Under the pieces are notes generated by a model. That model was not told the origin of the DNA, did not search any database, and saw only the letters and a list, made by a program, of their open reading frames with translations. A stretch of 64,000 nucleotides of DNA from Gemmatimonadaceae bacterium (GTDB lineage: Bacteria; Gemmatimonadota; Gemmatimonadetes; Gemmatimonadales; Gemmatimonadaceae). The position numbers were made by a program, and so were the translations under genes. The stretch spans positions 62,001 to 126,000 of the forward strand of contig JADZAN010000019.1 of assembly GCA_020852815.1 (NCBI GenBank). The letters run 5' to 3'. Positions 39,792 through 48,222 of this stretch are shown here, one piece after another; positions within the stretch are counted from its first letter, which is position 1, and each line of letters starts with the position of its first letter.

Positions 39792-42284
39792 CTACCCCGT
39801 ACGTCGCCCCACAGCGGCGGCGGGAGTCGCCAACCTCTGCGCATCCAACCCTACGATTCCCACCACACGCTCGAAGCGGGGATCGCTGCGCACCAGGTCG
39901 AAGACGGGCGAGGCCATCGATTCGTGCGCGAAGAAATCGTCGCGCGCTGCGGTGGCCCAGGTGAGGGCATCGATGGCCCAGTCCCTGTCGCCGAGCCCGA
40001 GGTAGACCTTGGCCAGCGCCGGATAGACGCCCGAGCGGCGCGTGTCGCGTTCCAGCCCCGCCACGATCGACTTTGCCTCGGACGTGCGCCCGGCGCGCGC
40101 CAGCGCATAGCCTAACGATCCGAGCACCGCGGGCGACTCTGCGTCGTCGCCACGAATCGCCTCCAGCATGCCAACGGCCTCGGTGGCGCGCCCCGCCTGC
40201 AGCAGGACGGTTGCCATGGCGAGCCGCGCCGCCGGCGACGTCGAGTCGCGCGCCAGGGCCACGCGCATCGTCTCCAGCGCCGCGGCGTGGTCACCGGCAA
40301 TCCCTTGCGCGATGGCCAGCAGCCGCGCCGACTGTCCGCCGCCGGCGCGCCGCGACGCCTGCTGCAACCAGCGCACGGCGACCGGCACGTCGCCGTTAGC
40401 CAGGCGGTTCATCGCCAGCCACTGCATCGCCGTGACATTCGACGAGTCGAGCGCGATGGCACGCTCCAGCGCGCTGCGCCCCTCGGCCCAGCGCCATTCG
40501 AGCATGTGGATGTTGCCCAGCGCCGCGTACGCCGCCGAACTCGTCGAGTCCAGCGCCAAGGCACGCTGGGCGGCGAAGGTCGCCTTGTCGAGCGCATCGG
40601 CGCGTGCGCTGGCCGAGGTCGTGGGAAGGATGGAGTAGGCCTGCGCCAACTCCGCGTAGGCGCGCGCGAAGGCGGGGTCTCGGTTCACCGCCGACTCGAA
40701 TGATGTGACCGCCCGTGCCAGCGACTCCGGCGTGCGCTTGGTGAGGAGATAGTGCCCGCGCAGGTAGTCGTTGTAGGCATCCGGGTCGCGCGCGCCATTC
40801 ATGTCCAGCGACGCTCCCGCCCCCGCGTTCACGTCGCTGGAGACCGCCGACGCAATCTGCGAGGCGATGTCGGCCTGCACCGCCAGCAGGTCGCCGGTTG
40901 GGCGTTCATACACCTGCGACCAGGCGCTGAAACCGTCGCGCGCCGTCACGAGACGTACGGCAACGCGGATGCGATCGCCATTGCGCTGCACCGTCCCTTC
41001 CAGGAGGTAGGGGACGCCCAATCGGCGCGCGACCTCGGCCGTGGAACCGCCCGCCGCCTGCGCCGCCGCCGACGCACTCCGCGAGGCGACGCGCAACCCG
41101 GGAACGCGCGACAGTGCGCTCGTGATCTCGTCCGACATCCCGAGCGCGAGATAGGCGTCGCTGGAGTCGGGCGAGACGCTCACCATTGGCAGGACCGCCA
41201 CCCCGGGAGGAAGCGCGGCGTCGGCGAATGACGGAGCTGTCGCCGACCCCGCCGCCACCCCTCCCTTCCCTTGCAACGCGATCACTGTGGCGACGATGGC
41301 CACGACGACCGCGGCGCCACCCATCCACCACCCCAGCGATGCGTGCCGCGCCGGTCGCGCCAGCGCACGCGCCGACGACGACGAGACCGCCCCGCTCACC
41401 ACCGCCGGATCGTCGAGCACGGCGAGGATCGCCGCCGCATCCTGCGGACGGTGCGCCGGGTCCTTCTCCAGGCAGCGCATCACCAGGTCGGCCAGCACCG
41501 CCGGCGTCGTCGGGCGCAACCGCGTCAGCGCCTCCGGAGGCTCCACCAGGTGCGCCTGCATCGTCTCGCGCACCCCGCGCCCGGCAAACGGGACCTGCCC
41601 CGCCAGCATCTCGTACGCCATCACCCCCAGCGCGTACAGGTCGGCGCGGTGATCGGTCGTCGGGTCGCTCGCCACCTGTTCGGGCGCCATGTAGGCCGGC
41701 GTACCCAGCGACAGTCCCGCGCTGGTGAGCGTCCCGTGCGGATGGTCCTTCCGCGCGCGCGCGCTCGCCACCGCCTTGGCCACGCCGAAGTCGGCGACGA
41801 TCGCCGCGCCGCCAGCCAGCAATACGTTGTCCGGCTTGATGTCGCGGTGCACGATCCCGCGTTCGTGCGCGAAGGCGAGCGCGCGCGCCACGTCGCGCAG
41901 GATGCTGACCGTGAGCGGGACGGAGAGCGCGCGCCCACTTGTGAGGCGCGCACGCAGCGACTCTCCCTCGACGAACGGCATCACGAAGTACGGCAAGCCG
42001 TCCGCATCGCCAGCTGCAATCACCCCCACGATGTTGGGATGTTGCAGCGTGGCCGACGTCAGGACCTCGCGGCGGAACCGCTCCCGCGACAGCCCCTCGG
42101 CAATGTCCTCGCGCAGCACCTTCACCACCACGTCGCGCGACAACGACCCCTCGTGCGCCACGAAGACGCGCGACATCCCGCCGCCGCCAATCTCCCGGTC
42201 GATGCGGTACGCGCCGCCGAGCGCGCGCTGCACGCGCTCGGCGACGCTGTCGGTGCCGGGTGGTGGGGAGGGGGGATTCGTCAT
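39792..42284 (-). CDS. Membrane-anchored Ser/Thr protein kinase with TolB-like and TPR C-terminal domains
   Basis: About 830 residues. Residues ~25-285 are a Hanks-type kinase: glycine loop [13 protein letters not shown], catalytic Lys in [29 protein letters not shown] and [11 protein letters not shown]. One membrane helix ([19 protein letters not shown]) follows at about 335. The outer part has a TolB N-terminal/FlgO-like segment ([40 protein letters not shown]), then TPR-like helical repeats to the end. This architecture is common in Gemmatimonadota and Acidobacteria. Substrates are unknown. The ATG at 42284 is chosen because the 18 residues before it have no family similarity. Confidence 0.93.
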   Translation of the reverse strand: MTNPPSPPPGTDSVAERVQRALGGAYRIDREIGGGGMSRVFVAHEGSLSRDVVVKVLREDIAEGLSRERFRREVLTSATLQHPNIVGVIAAGDADGLPYFVMPFVEGESLRARLTSGRALSVPLTVSILRDVARALAFAHERGIVHRDIKPDNVLLAGGAAIVADFGVAKAVASARARKDHPHGTLTSAGLSLGTPAYMAPEQVASDPTTDHRADLYALGVMAYEMLAGQVPFAGRGVRETMQAHLVEPPEALTRLRPTTPAVLADLVMRCLEKDPAHRPQDAAAILAVLDDPAVVSGAVSSSSARALARPARHASLGWWMGGAAVVVAIVATVIALQGKGGVAAGSATAPSFADAALPPGVAVLPMVSVSPDSSDAYLALGMSDEITSALSRVPGLRVASRSASAAAQAAGGSTAEVARRLGVPYLLEGTVQRNGDRIRVAVRLVTARDGFSAWSQVYERPTGDLLAVQADIASQIASAVSSDVNAGAGASLDMNGARDPDAYNDYLRGHYLLTKRTPESLARAVTSFESAVNRDPAFARAYAELAQAYSILPTTSASARADALDKATFAAQRALALDSTSSAAYAALGNIHMLEWRWAEGRSALERAIALDSSNVTAMQWLAMNRLANGDVPVAVRWLQQASRRAGGGQSARLLAIAQGIAGDHAAALETMRVALARDSTSPAARLAMATVLLQAGRATEAVGMLEAIRGDDAESPAVLGSLGYALARAGRTSEAKSIVAGLERDTRRSGVYPALAKVYLGLGDRDWAIDALTWATAARDDFFAHESMASPVFDLVRSDPRFERVVGIVGLDAQRLATPAAAVGRRTG

Positions 42285-42413
42285 GATGTGCTTCTTCGAC
42301 ACCCGTACGGCGCCAAGGGATTGCCGGATTCCAACCACCCCCGATTGCGCACACGTAGGGCGTTGGCCGCTGGAACTGTCGCGGTGAGCGGCGACAGATT
42401 CCCTACACGCACC

Positions 42414-42446
42414 CGCGCCCCCCGATCCCGTGGATCGAAGGGCGCG
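42414..42446 (-). terminator. Hairpin downstream of tRNA-Ala
   Basis: A two-part stem (CGCGCCC/GGGCGCG with inner CGATCC/GGATCG) lies 55 bp past the 3' end of the tRNA. A second hairpin (CTGTCGC/GCGACAG, 42376-42397) follows on the same strand. Together they probably end the tRNA transcript. The rest of the 216-bp gap holds no gene. Confidence 0.45.
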
Positions 42447-42500
42447 TGGAGTTCATCCAATGGCGAGCGCGACGGCAGAACAAGACGCGACACACGGCGA

Positions 42501-42573
42501 TGGAGCGGAGGGGAATCGAACCCCTGACCTCATGCTTGCAAAGCACGCGCTCTCCCAACTGAGCTACCGCCCC
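42501..42573 (-). tRNA. tRNA-Ala, anticodon TGC
   Basis: A 73-nt cloverleaf reads on the minus strand. The acceptor stem GGGGCGG pairs with CCGCTCC (one G-U), the D arm is GCTCAGTTGGGAGAGC, and the anticodon arm is CGTGC-TTTGCAA-GCATG with anticodon TGC. The variable loop is AGGTC and the T arm AGGGG-TTCGATT-CCCCT. The discriminator base is A and CCA is not encoded. The acceptor G-U pair (G3-U70) is the alanine identity element, which confirms the assignment. It is solitary here, not inside an rRNA operon. Confidence 0.98.
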
Positions 42574-42620
42574 GGTGCACGGGGCAATATATCCGACCGA
42601 CCGCAGCCGAGGAAACCGCA

Positions 42621-43076
42621 ATGATCCCCGCTGGCCAAAGCCTCACGCTCCGCTGCCAATTCTGCCAGACCTGGAACCGCGTCGACGGAACGCGCGCCGC
42701 CGAGCGCCCCAAGTGCGGGAAATGCGCACGCTTCATCCTGCTCGATCGCCCGTTCACGCTGTTCGAGGACACCTTCGAGCGGACGATTCGCGAGTCCGAA
42801 CTCCCGGTGTTGGTCGACTTCTACGCCGATTGGTGCGGCCCCTGCAAGATGATGGCGCCGGCGGTAGACGAACTGGCGGCGCGACACGCGGGGAATGCGC
42901 TCGTCGCCAAGCTCAACACCGATCACGCGCCCAACACGTCGGGGGCGTTCAATATCCGCGGGATCCCGACCAGCATCGTCTTCAAGGGCGGTCAGGAAGT
43001 GGCGCGCCAGAGTGGGGCGCTCCCGCTGTCCGGGCTCGAACAGCTCCTCCAACAAGCGCGAGGCAACGCCGCCTAA
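42621..43076 (+). CDS. trxC: Thioredoxin 2 (TrxC-type) with N-terminal zinc ribbon
   Basis: A 151-residue disulfide reductase. The N-terminal ~35 residues form a zinc ribbon (CQFC and CGKC pairs), the hallmark of TrxC. The thioredoxin domain carries the redox motif DFYADWCGPCKMMAP and the cis-proline loop RGIPTSIVFKGG. TrxC proteins are cytosolic and often oxidative-stress linked; here it may serve the peroxiredoxin encoded 3 kb away. ATG start; the TAA stop lies in a GCCTAACG word. It is divergent from the tRNA gene, and the DsrE-like gene follows after 82 bp. Confidence 0.95.
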   Translation: MIPAGQSLTLRCQFCQTWNRVDGTRAAERPKCGKCARFILLDRPFTLFEDTFERTIRESELPVLVDFYADWCGPCKMMAPAVDELAARHAGNALVAKLNTDHAPNTSGAFNIRGIPTSIVFKGGQEVARQSGALPLSGLEQLLQQARGNAA

Positions 43077-43158
43077 CGCGTTGCGACGCAAGCACTCACG
43101 AGACGCAGGCTGCACTGGTTTCGCAGCCACTCCCACTCCACGCCGACTCACGACCGCC

Positions 43159-43953
43159 ATGCCGCAGCGCCCTTCTTCCCCGCCCCGCACCAGCAACACC
43201 GCCACCAACATCGCCACCAACATCGCCACCAACACCGCCGTGCAGCGCCGCTCCTTCCTCGCCCGCGTTGGAGCAGGGCTCGCCGCCTTCTCCGCCGCCG
43301 CGGCCGCCCCTTCGGTGGCCCCGTCTGTCGCGCTGGCCCAACCCGTCACTCCCGGCGGCGCCAACGCGCAAGGGAGCGGCTTCCAACCGGCGCGACACGC
43401 GCAGGACGACTGGTTCGATCAGATCCCCGGGGTGCATCGCTTCTTCTTTGACGCGACTTCGCCCACCGGCGTGGGTGACGCGATCACCTTCGCCAGCAAC
43501 TACTACGTCGCCAACAAGTCGGGGTACGGGCTCGAGGCCAAGGACCTGGCGGTGGTCATCTGCCTGCGTCACTGGGCCACGCCGTTCGCCTTCTCGGACG
43601 AGATGTGGGCCAAGTACGGCGCAGCGCTCGCCGAGCGCATCAAGTTCGCCGATCCCCGGACCAAGGCGGTCCCCACCGCCAACGTGTACCAGGCCGACGA
43701 CTACGGACCGCTCCTCACCAACCGCGGCACGACGCTCGACGCGATGATCAAGCGCGGAACGCACTTCGCCGTCTGCGACATGGCCACGCGCGCCTTTGCC
43801 GGCATCGCCGCAACGAAGACGGGGGGGAAGGCGGAGGACATCTACCAGGAACTCAAGGGGACCGCGATCCGCAACGCGCACTTCATGGCCGCGGGAATCG
43901 TCGCCGTCAATCGGGCACAGGAGCGCGGATACTCGCTGCAGTACATCGGGTAA
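43159..43953 (+). CDS. Tat-exported DsrE/F-like protein
   Basis: 264 residues. A twin-arginine signal (QRRSFLARVGAGLAAFSAAA) follows an N-region built from a 12-bp tandem repeat encoding T-N-I-A units (43189-43236). The mature domain resembles the DsrE family: DLAVVICLRHWATPFAFSD, a conserved Cys in HFAVCDMATRAFAG, and AAGIVAVNRAQERGYSLQYI at the C-terminus. DsrE-fold proteins relay sulfur or act as redox modules; this exported type has no settled role. The start ATG has no clear ribosome site, and an earlier in-frame stretch overlaps trxC and is rejected. It converges on the act operon. Confidence 0.82.
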   Translation: MPQRPSSPPRTSNTATNIATNIATNTAVQRRSFLARVGAGLAAFSAAAAAPSVAPSVALAQPVTPGGANAQGSGFQPARHAQDDWFDQIPGVHRFFFDATSPTGVGDAITFASNYYVANKSGYGLEAKDLAVVICLRHWATPFAFSDEMWAKYGAALAERIKFADPRTKAVPTANVYQADDYGPLLTNRGTTLDAMIKRGTHFAVCDMATRAFAGIAATKTGGKAEDIYQELKGTAIRNAHFMAAGIVAVNRAQERGYSLQYIG

Positions 43954-44011
43954 GGGCAAACGGAAGACGGGGACGGGCGACAGCGTTCAGTCGTCGCCCC
44001 CCCCACACGCA

Positions 44012-44042
44012 AGCGGGCCCGGAGATCATCTCCGGGCCCGCT
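44012..44042. terminator. Bidirectional terminator between the DsrE-like gene and act operon
   Basis: A perfect 15-bp inverted repeat (AGCGGGCCCGGAGAT and its complement) is separated by a single base, an exceptionally stable cruciform or hairpin. It lies between convergent genes ending at 43953 and 44146 and could stop transcription from both sides. Confidence 0.65.
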
Positions 44043-44130
44043 CGTCCCCAGCCTTCGCTGGGGCAGGCTTCTCGTCCTCTCGTCCCCAGCCTTCGCTGGG
44101 GCAGGCTTCTCGTCTTCTCGTCTTCTCGCA
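44043..44130. repeat. 38-bp hairpin-bearing tandem repeat running into an AGAAGACG tract
   Basis: Two copies (44043-44080 and 44081-44118) of a 38-bp unit, each with the hairpin CCCCAGC-CTTC-GCTGGGG. Between and after them are CGTCTTCT/CGTCCTCT units, the complement of AGAAGACG. The array lies in the 3' region of actF and may add termination or mRNA-stability signals. Confidence 0.9.
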
Positions 44131-44145
44131 GCGAAGCGAAGCAAC

Positions 44146-45480
44146 CTACTCGTGCGCCGGGAGCGGCTCCATCGTCTTCGCGTCCACCGGGACCTGCATC
44201 TCGTCGCGGTGCTTGGACGTCATCCACACCACGCGCATGCGCGGGAAGGCGTCCATGAAGCTGAGGTAGCAGAAGCCCCACAGCCCCAGGTAGCCGAGCG
44301 TCGTCCCGATCTCCCAGATGCCAAACGGCGCCGTGGTGACGGTCTGGACATAGATGGGCGGATAGATCTCGAGGTAGCGGTGCAGCCAGATCCCGATCAT
44401 CGAGCAGGCCGCGAAGAAGCTCATGGTCGGGAAGAAGAGCTTCGGTGCCTTGCCCAGCAGGCCGAAGAACGGCGCGAGGAAGGCGAGGAAGACGACCGCC
44501 ACGCTCAGGTTGGTCCACGGCTGAATGAGGGAGAGGCGCAGGCGATGCGTTTCCTCACCCCAGTTGCCGTACCAGATGACCAGGTACTGCGAGAAGGTCA
44601 GGTAGCCCCAGAACGCGGTGAAGGCAAAGCACAGCTTGCCGATGTCGTGGAAGTGCGTCTCGGTGATGACGGCGTCGGCGCCCATGTAGTCGCGCCACCA
44701 GCGCACGATGAGCGCGAAGCACATCAGCATGACGAGCCAGCCACCCATGAACACCTGCCACCCCCACATCGTCGACTGGAAGTGGTAGTCCATCGACATC
44801 GACAGGTCCCAGGCCAGGACCGTCCAGCCGAAGCCGAACGTGAGGGCGAGGAAGACCGCGAGCTTTCCCTGCAGCGAGTGTGTGGAGTGCAGCTCGCGGC
44901 GTTCCTCGCCGAAGCCGCGACGCATCCCGTCGCGCAGTCCCTTGGCCCACCCCGCGCCCCACTCGGGGAGGAGGCCGACGTCCACGCGCACCGACGTGTA
45001 GATGTACCACACGCTCAGCACGGTGAGGAGGCCGAAGACGACGAGGTCCCGGACCACGAAGAAGGTCGGTTCCAGCCACTTGGCCTTCTCGGGAACGGCG
45101 ATCGTCTCGTGCATCCACGGGAAGATGTGCCCCTTTCCTGCCAGCAGCGTGACGAGCAGGAGAACGAACGCCACGGGGAGGAAGGCGACGAACCCTTCCA
45201 CGAGGCGGATCACCGCGCGCGACCAGCGCGCCGTGGTGATGCGCTGCACCGCGGCCAGCATCACCCCCGCCGACGACGGGATCGTGAAGAAGAGCCAGTT
45301 GACGTGGAAGGCCTGCCACGCGCGGTCTTCACCCATGACCGCGCCGGCGATGAAGATGCCGAACCCGATGACCGCGAGGACGAGCGAGATCGTCTTGAGA
45401 TTCTTCGGGACCGGCTTGCCCTGGATCATGGTGACCAGGTCCTGCCGGGACGGCGTATGTGCTCCGTGATGTGCGCTCAC
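44146..45480 (-). CDS. actF: Alternative complex III, quinone-binding membrane subunit ActF
   Basis: A 444-residue integral membrane protein with about ten helices, homologous to ActC/NrfD-type subunits. Alternative complex III oxidises quinol and passes electrons to cytochrome c or directly to a haem-copper oxidase. Features: an early helix (ISLVLAVIGFGIFIAGAVMG), a loop GKGHIFPWMHETIAVPEKAK, FTAFWGYLTFSQYLVIWYGN and WEIGTTLGYLGLWGFCYLSF. The C-terminus is a short hydrophilic tail. Its start overlaps the actE stop (ATGA). It is the last act gene, followed by hairpins; no terminal-oxidase gene follows in this window. Confidence 0.93.
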   Translation of the reverse strand: MSAHHGAHTPSRQDLVTMIQGKPVPKNLKTISLVLAVIGFGIFIAGAVMGEDRAWQAFHVNWLFFTIPSSAGVMLAAVQRITTARWSRAVIRLVEGFVAFLPVAFVLLLVTLLAGKGHIFPWMHETIAVPEKAKWLEPTFFVVRDLVVFGLLTVLSVWYIYTSVRVDVGLLPEWGAGWAKGLRDGMRRGFGEERRELHSTHSLQGKLAVFLALTFGFGWTVLAWDLSMSMDYHFQSTMWGWQVFMGGWLVMLMCFALIVRWWRDYMGADAVITETHFHDIGKLCFAFTAFWGYLTFSQYLVIWYGNWGEETHRLRLSLIQPWTNLSVAVVFLAFLAPFFGLLGKAPKLFFPTMSFFAACSMIGIWLHRYLEIYPPIYVQTVTTAPFGIWEIGTTLGYLGLWGFCYLSFMDAFPRMRVVWMTSKHRDEMQVPVDAKTMEPLPAHE

Positions 45481-46232
45481 TCGTGTTCTCCCGTCTTCGC
45501 GGGGTGCGCCGCCCCTTCAGTCGTCGTCGATTCCGCCGGCCTCGCTTCGGCCGGGCGCGCCGTCACACCCGACGTCCCGTACAGCGACGCCGGCACGTGC
45601 GGCACCCAATGGTTAGGACCCAGCACCGTGGCGCCCGGGACCTTGTTGCCATTCACCCCGGGCAGGGCAATCGGGCCCGTCGCGAACTTCACGTCGGTCA
45701 CCTTCCCCTGCAGCGCGCGGAGGTAGTTGACCACGTCCCACCGATCGGACTCCTCGATGCGGTTGTACGACGGCATGAGGCCACGCCCGTTGCGCATCAT
45801 CCCGAAGATGTAGCCATCGGTGCGGTTCTTGGTCATGTCCATCACGATGTTGATGGGGGGGACGCCGTAGCGCATCGTCTTCCCCATCCCGTCGCCCTTG
45901 TCGCCGTGACAAACGGCGCAATTGATCTGGTAGTACAGGTGCCCGTTGGCCAGCGACGCCTCGGTCACCGGCGTCGGGTTCTGCGCCAGCATCCCGATCG
46001 TGTCGATCTGGAACGGGAGGTTCTGGTAGGAGACCTGCATCGCGCTCACCGCGGTCCCCGAGCGCGGCACCGACCCCTGCGGCGCCCCTCGCACCGACTT
46101 GAGGATGGAGTCCTGTTCCCAGGTGGTCACCATCGGCATGCGCTTGAAGTCGGTGAACCACTCGCACGCCGTGAGCGACAGGATCGCCGGGGCGATGAGG
46201 ATCGTCCGACGGAGTCCGCGAATGACTGGCAT
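45477..46232 (-). CDS. actE: Alternative complex III, mono-haem cytochrome c subunit ActE
   Basis: A 251-residue exported cytochrome. The signal sequence ends in ILSLTAC, a lipobox, so it is lipid-anchored like known ActE. One haem site CAVCH (in YQINCAVCHGDKGDGMGKT) is present, with a likely axial Met in RNGRGLMPSYNRI. The C-terminal ~60 residues are Ala/Pro/Thr/Glu-rich and low-complexity. The ATG at 46232 is set by the signal peptide. The 47 nt between actD and this start are almost entirely an AGAAGACG tract, which supplies the purine-rich ribosome-binding region. Confidence 0.94.
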   Translation of the reverse strand: MPVIRGLRRTILIAPAILSLTACEWFTDFKRMPMVTTWEQDSILKSVRGAPQGSVPRSGTAVSAMQVSYQNLPFQIDTIGMLAQNPTPVTEASLANGHLYYQINCAVCHGDKGDGMGKTMRYGVPPINIVMDMTKNRTDGYIFGMMRNGRGLMPSYNRIEESDRWDVVNYLRALQGKVTDVKFATGPIALPGVNGNKVPGATVLGPNHWVPHVPASLYGTSGVTARPAEARPAESTTTEGAAHPAKTGEHE

Positions 46233-46234
46233 CG

Positions 46235-46274
46235 AGCTCTCGTCCTCTCGTCTTCTCGTCTTCTCGTCTTCTCG
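46235..46274. repeat. AGAAGACG 8-bp tandem tract between actD and actE
   Basis: Nearly five 8-bp units (AGAAGACG with one AGAGGACG) on the minus strand fill the gap between actD stop and actE start. The nearest unit, AGAGGACG, sits 8-15 nt before the ATG and can act as Shine-Dalgarno. Confidence 0.9.
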
Positions 46275-46279
46275 AATCA

Positions 46280-46780
46280 TCACGATTCCCCCCGCACGTC
46301 GACCGCGCCAAACTTGCGCAGCGTCGCTTCGGCTTCCTTGAGGCGATCGGGCGCTGCCTCGACGTAGATGCCGTAATCGCCATGCGTGAAGCGCGGGTCG
46401 AACCCCGTGGTCGCCGTGATCTTGGGGATCCGCGAGTGAATGAACATCGCCGCCACCGTCGTGAGCGCCCCGACCAGCACCATCACCTCGAAGCCGATGA
46501 TGGTGTACGGGATCCAGCTCCCGATCGCCTTGCCCCCCACGACCATCGGCCAGTACTCGGACGTCCAGATCGGGATCCAGTACCCGAAGGTCACGCCCAG
46601 GAGGCCGGCAATGAGTGTGTAGCGCCGCACCGGCGACATCGGCGGCTCGAGCGCGTGCTCGATCTCGTGCCGCGGCGTCGGCGTGTACACGGTGAAATCG
46701 TACTTGGCCTTCTTCAGCGCCACGATCGCGTCGCACGTGGCGTCGAGTTCCCGAAACGCTGCTACCAGTCCGCGCCGCAT
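46280..46780 (-). CDS. actD: Alternative complex III, membrane subunit ActD
   Basis: A 166-residue protein with a cytoplasmic N-terminal domain (LVAAFRELDATCDAIVALKK, YDFTVYTPTPRHEIEHAL) and two helices (YTLIAGLLGVTFGYWIPIW; YTIIGFEVMVLVGALTTVAA). This matches the DUF3341/ActD family that bridges ActC and ActF in known structures. The C-terminal domain contains DPRFTHGDYGIYVEA and ALRKFGA-like sequence. Its start shares one base with the actC stop (TGATG). Upstream in-frame sequence is antisense-like and rejected. Confidence 0.94.
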   Translation of the reverse strand: MRRGLVAAFRELDATCDAIVALKKAKYDFTVYTPTPRHEIEHALEPPMSPVRRYTLIAGLLGVTFGYWIPIWTSEYWPMVVGGKAIGSWIPYTIIGFEVMVLVGALTTVAAMFIHSRIPKITATTGFDPRFTHGDYGIYVEAAPDRLKEAEATLRKFGAVDVRGES

Positions 46781-48222
46781 CAGTCGTGTTCTCCCGGCGT
46801 TTCCGTGCCATAGGGGAGGTGGTGCCCTTCCGTGTCGATCCCGTGCCCGCGCGCATGGCTGCGCAGCCTGGGCGGCACGACTTCCTTCACCTCGGCAATC
46901 GCCACCACGGGCAACTGCTTGATGAAGAGGAGGAACCACATGAAGAACCAGCCGAACGACCCCACGAGGATCGCCATGTCGACCCAGCTCGGCGCGTACG
47001 TCCCCCACTGCCACGGCTCGAACTCATGCGAGAGCGAGGGGACGATGATGACGAAGCGCTCGAACCACATCCCGATGTTGATGAAGATCGAGAGGATCCA
47101 CAGCCAACTGGGGTTGCGGCGCAGCTTCTGCGAGAAGAGCGACAGCGGGAAGATCATGTTGCACGTCAGCATGATCCACGCGGCCCACCACCACTCGCCG
47201 AAGACGCGGTTCCAGAAGTAGTCCTGCTCGACCTTCACGCCCGAGTACCAGGCGATGAAGAACTCGATCAGGTACGCGCACCCGACCACCATCGACGTGA
47301 AGAGGCAGAGCTTGGCCGCCGCGTCGAGATGGTTGATGGTGACGTAGTGCTGCAGCTTGAAGAACTTCCGGATGGGGATGATGATCGTGAACACCATCCC
47401 GATCCCCGAGAAGATCGCGCCGGCCACGAAGTAGGGCGGGAAGATCGTCGCGTGCCACCCCGGCGTGAGCGCCATGGCGAAGTCGAACGACACGACCGAG
47501 TGCACCGAGAGCACCAGCGGCGTCGAGAAGGCCGCCAGGAACAGGTACATCTTCATGAAGTGACGCCACTCCGGCTCGGAGTTCCGCCACCCCAGCGACA
47601 TGACCGCCAGGATCCGCTTGCGCACCGGGTTGGTCTCCCGGTCACGGAGCACCGCGATGTCGGGAATGAGTCCCACGTAAAGGAACGTCGCCGACACGGT
47701 GAGGTACGTCGAGATGGCGAACACGTCCCACACCAGCGGCGACTTGAAGTTCGGCCACAGCAGGCGCCAGTTGGGGTACGGCACCAGCCAGAAGAACTTC
47801 CACGGGCGCCCGATGTGGATGATCGGGAAGAGCCCCGCCGTCATGACCGCGAACACGGTCATCGCTTCGGCGCATCGATAGATCGTCGTGCGGAAGCCGG
47901 CGCGGAACAGGAAGAGGATCGCCGAGATCAGCGTCCCGGCGTGGCCGATACCGACCCAGAAGACGAAGGTGATGATGTACACGCCCCACATCACCGGCGG
48001 CGCATACCCCGCGTTCCCGAGCCCCCAGTAGATCTGGTAGATCCACGTCGCGGCTCCCATCAGGAAGAGCGCCACCGCCACCCCAAAGGCGGCGAACCAC
48101 CCCTTGGTCGGCTTGAGCGTCCCGATGATCTCGTTGTCGACCTGCTCGTAGTCCCGGACCCCCGGGAGCTGCACGTCGGCCGACGCGATGTTCGGCCGCA
48201 GCGGTTCAGCGAAGGAGGCCAT
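46780..48222 (-). CDS. actC: Alternative complex III, NrfD-like quinone-binding subunit ActC
   Basis: A 480-residue integral membrane protein with about ten helices, of the NrfD/PsrC family. It contains TYVYIITFVFWVGIGHAGTL-like sequence (read here as VYIITFVFWVGIGHAGTLIS), RAAEAMTVFAVMTAGLFPII-type helix 3 with HIGRPWKFFWLVPYPNWR, and VLSVHSVVSFDFAMALTPGW with the conserved His/Asp of the quinone and proton-path region. It would form the main quinol-oxidising site with ActB iron-sulfur clusters above. Start and stop share single bases with the neighbouring actB stop and actD start. Confidence 0.95.
   Translation of the reverse strand: MASFAEPLRPNIASADVQLPGVRDYEQVDNEIIGTLKPTKGWFAAFGVAVALFLMGAATWIYQIYWGLGNAGYAPPVMWGVYIITFVFWVGIGHAGTLISAILFLFRAGFRTTIYRCAEAMTVFAVMTAGLFPIIHIGRPWKFFWLVPYPNWRLLWPNFKSPLVWDVFAISTYLTVSATFLYVGLIPDIAVLRDRETNPVRKRILAVMSLGWRNSEPEWRHFMKMYLFLAAFSTPLVLSVHSVVSFDFAMALTPGWHATIFPPYFVAGAIFSGIGMVFTIIIPIRKFFKLQHYVTINHLDAAAKLCLFTSMVVGCAYLIEFFIAWYSGVKVEQDYFWNRVFGEWWWAAWIMLTCNMIFPLSLFSQKLRRNPSWLWILSIFINIGMWFERFVIIVPSLSHEFEPWQWGTYAPSWVDMAILVGSFGWFFMWFLLFIKQLPVVAIAEVKEVVPPRLRSHARGHGIDTEGHHLPYGTETPGEHD

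Noticed and set aside
43189-44118. Short regular repeats as a CRISPR array
   Set aside because: Units are contiguous or 38 bp without unique spacers, and no cas gene is nearby.
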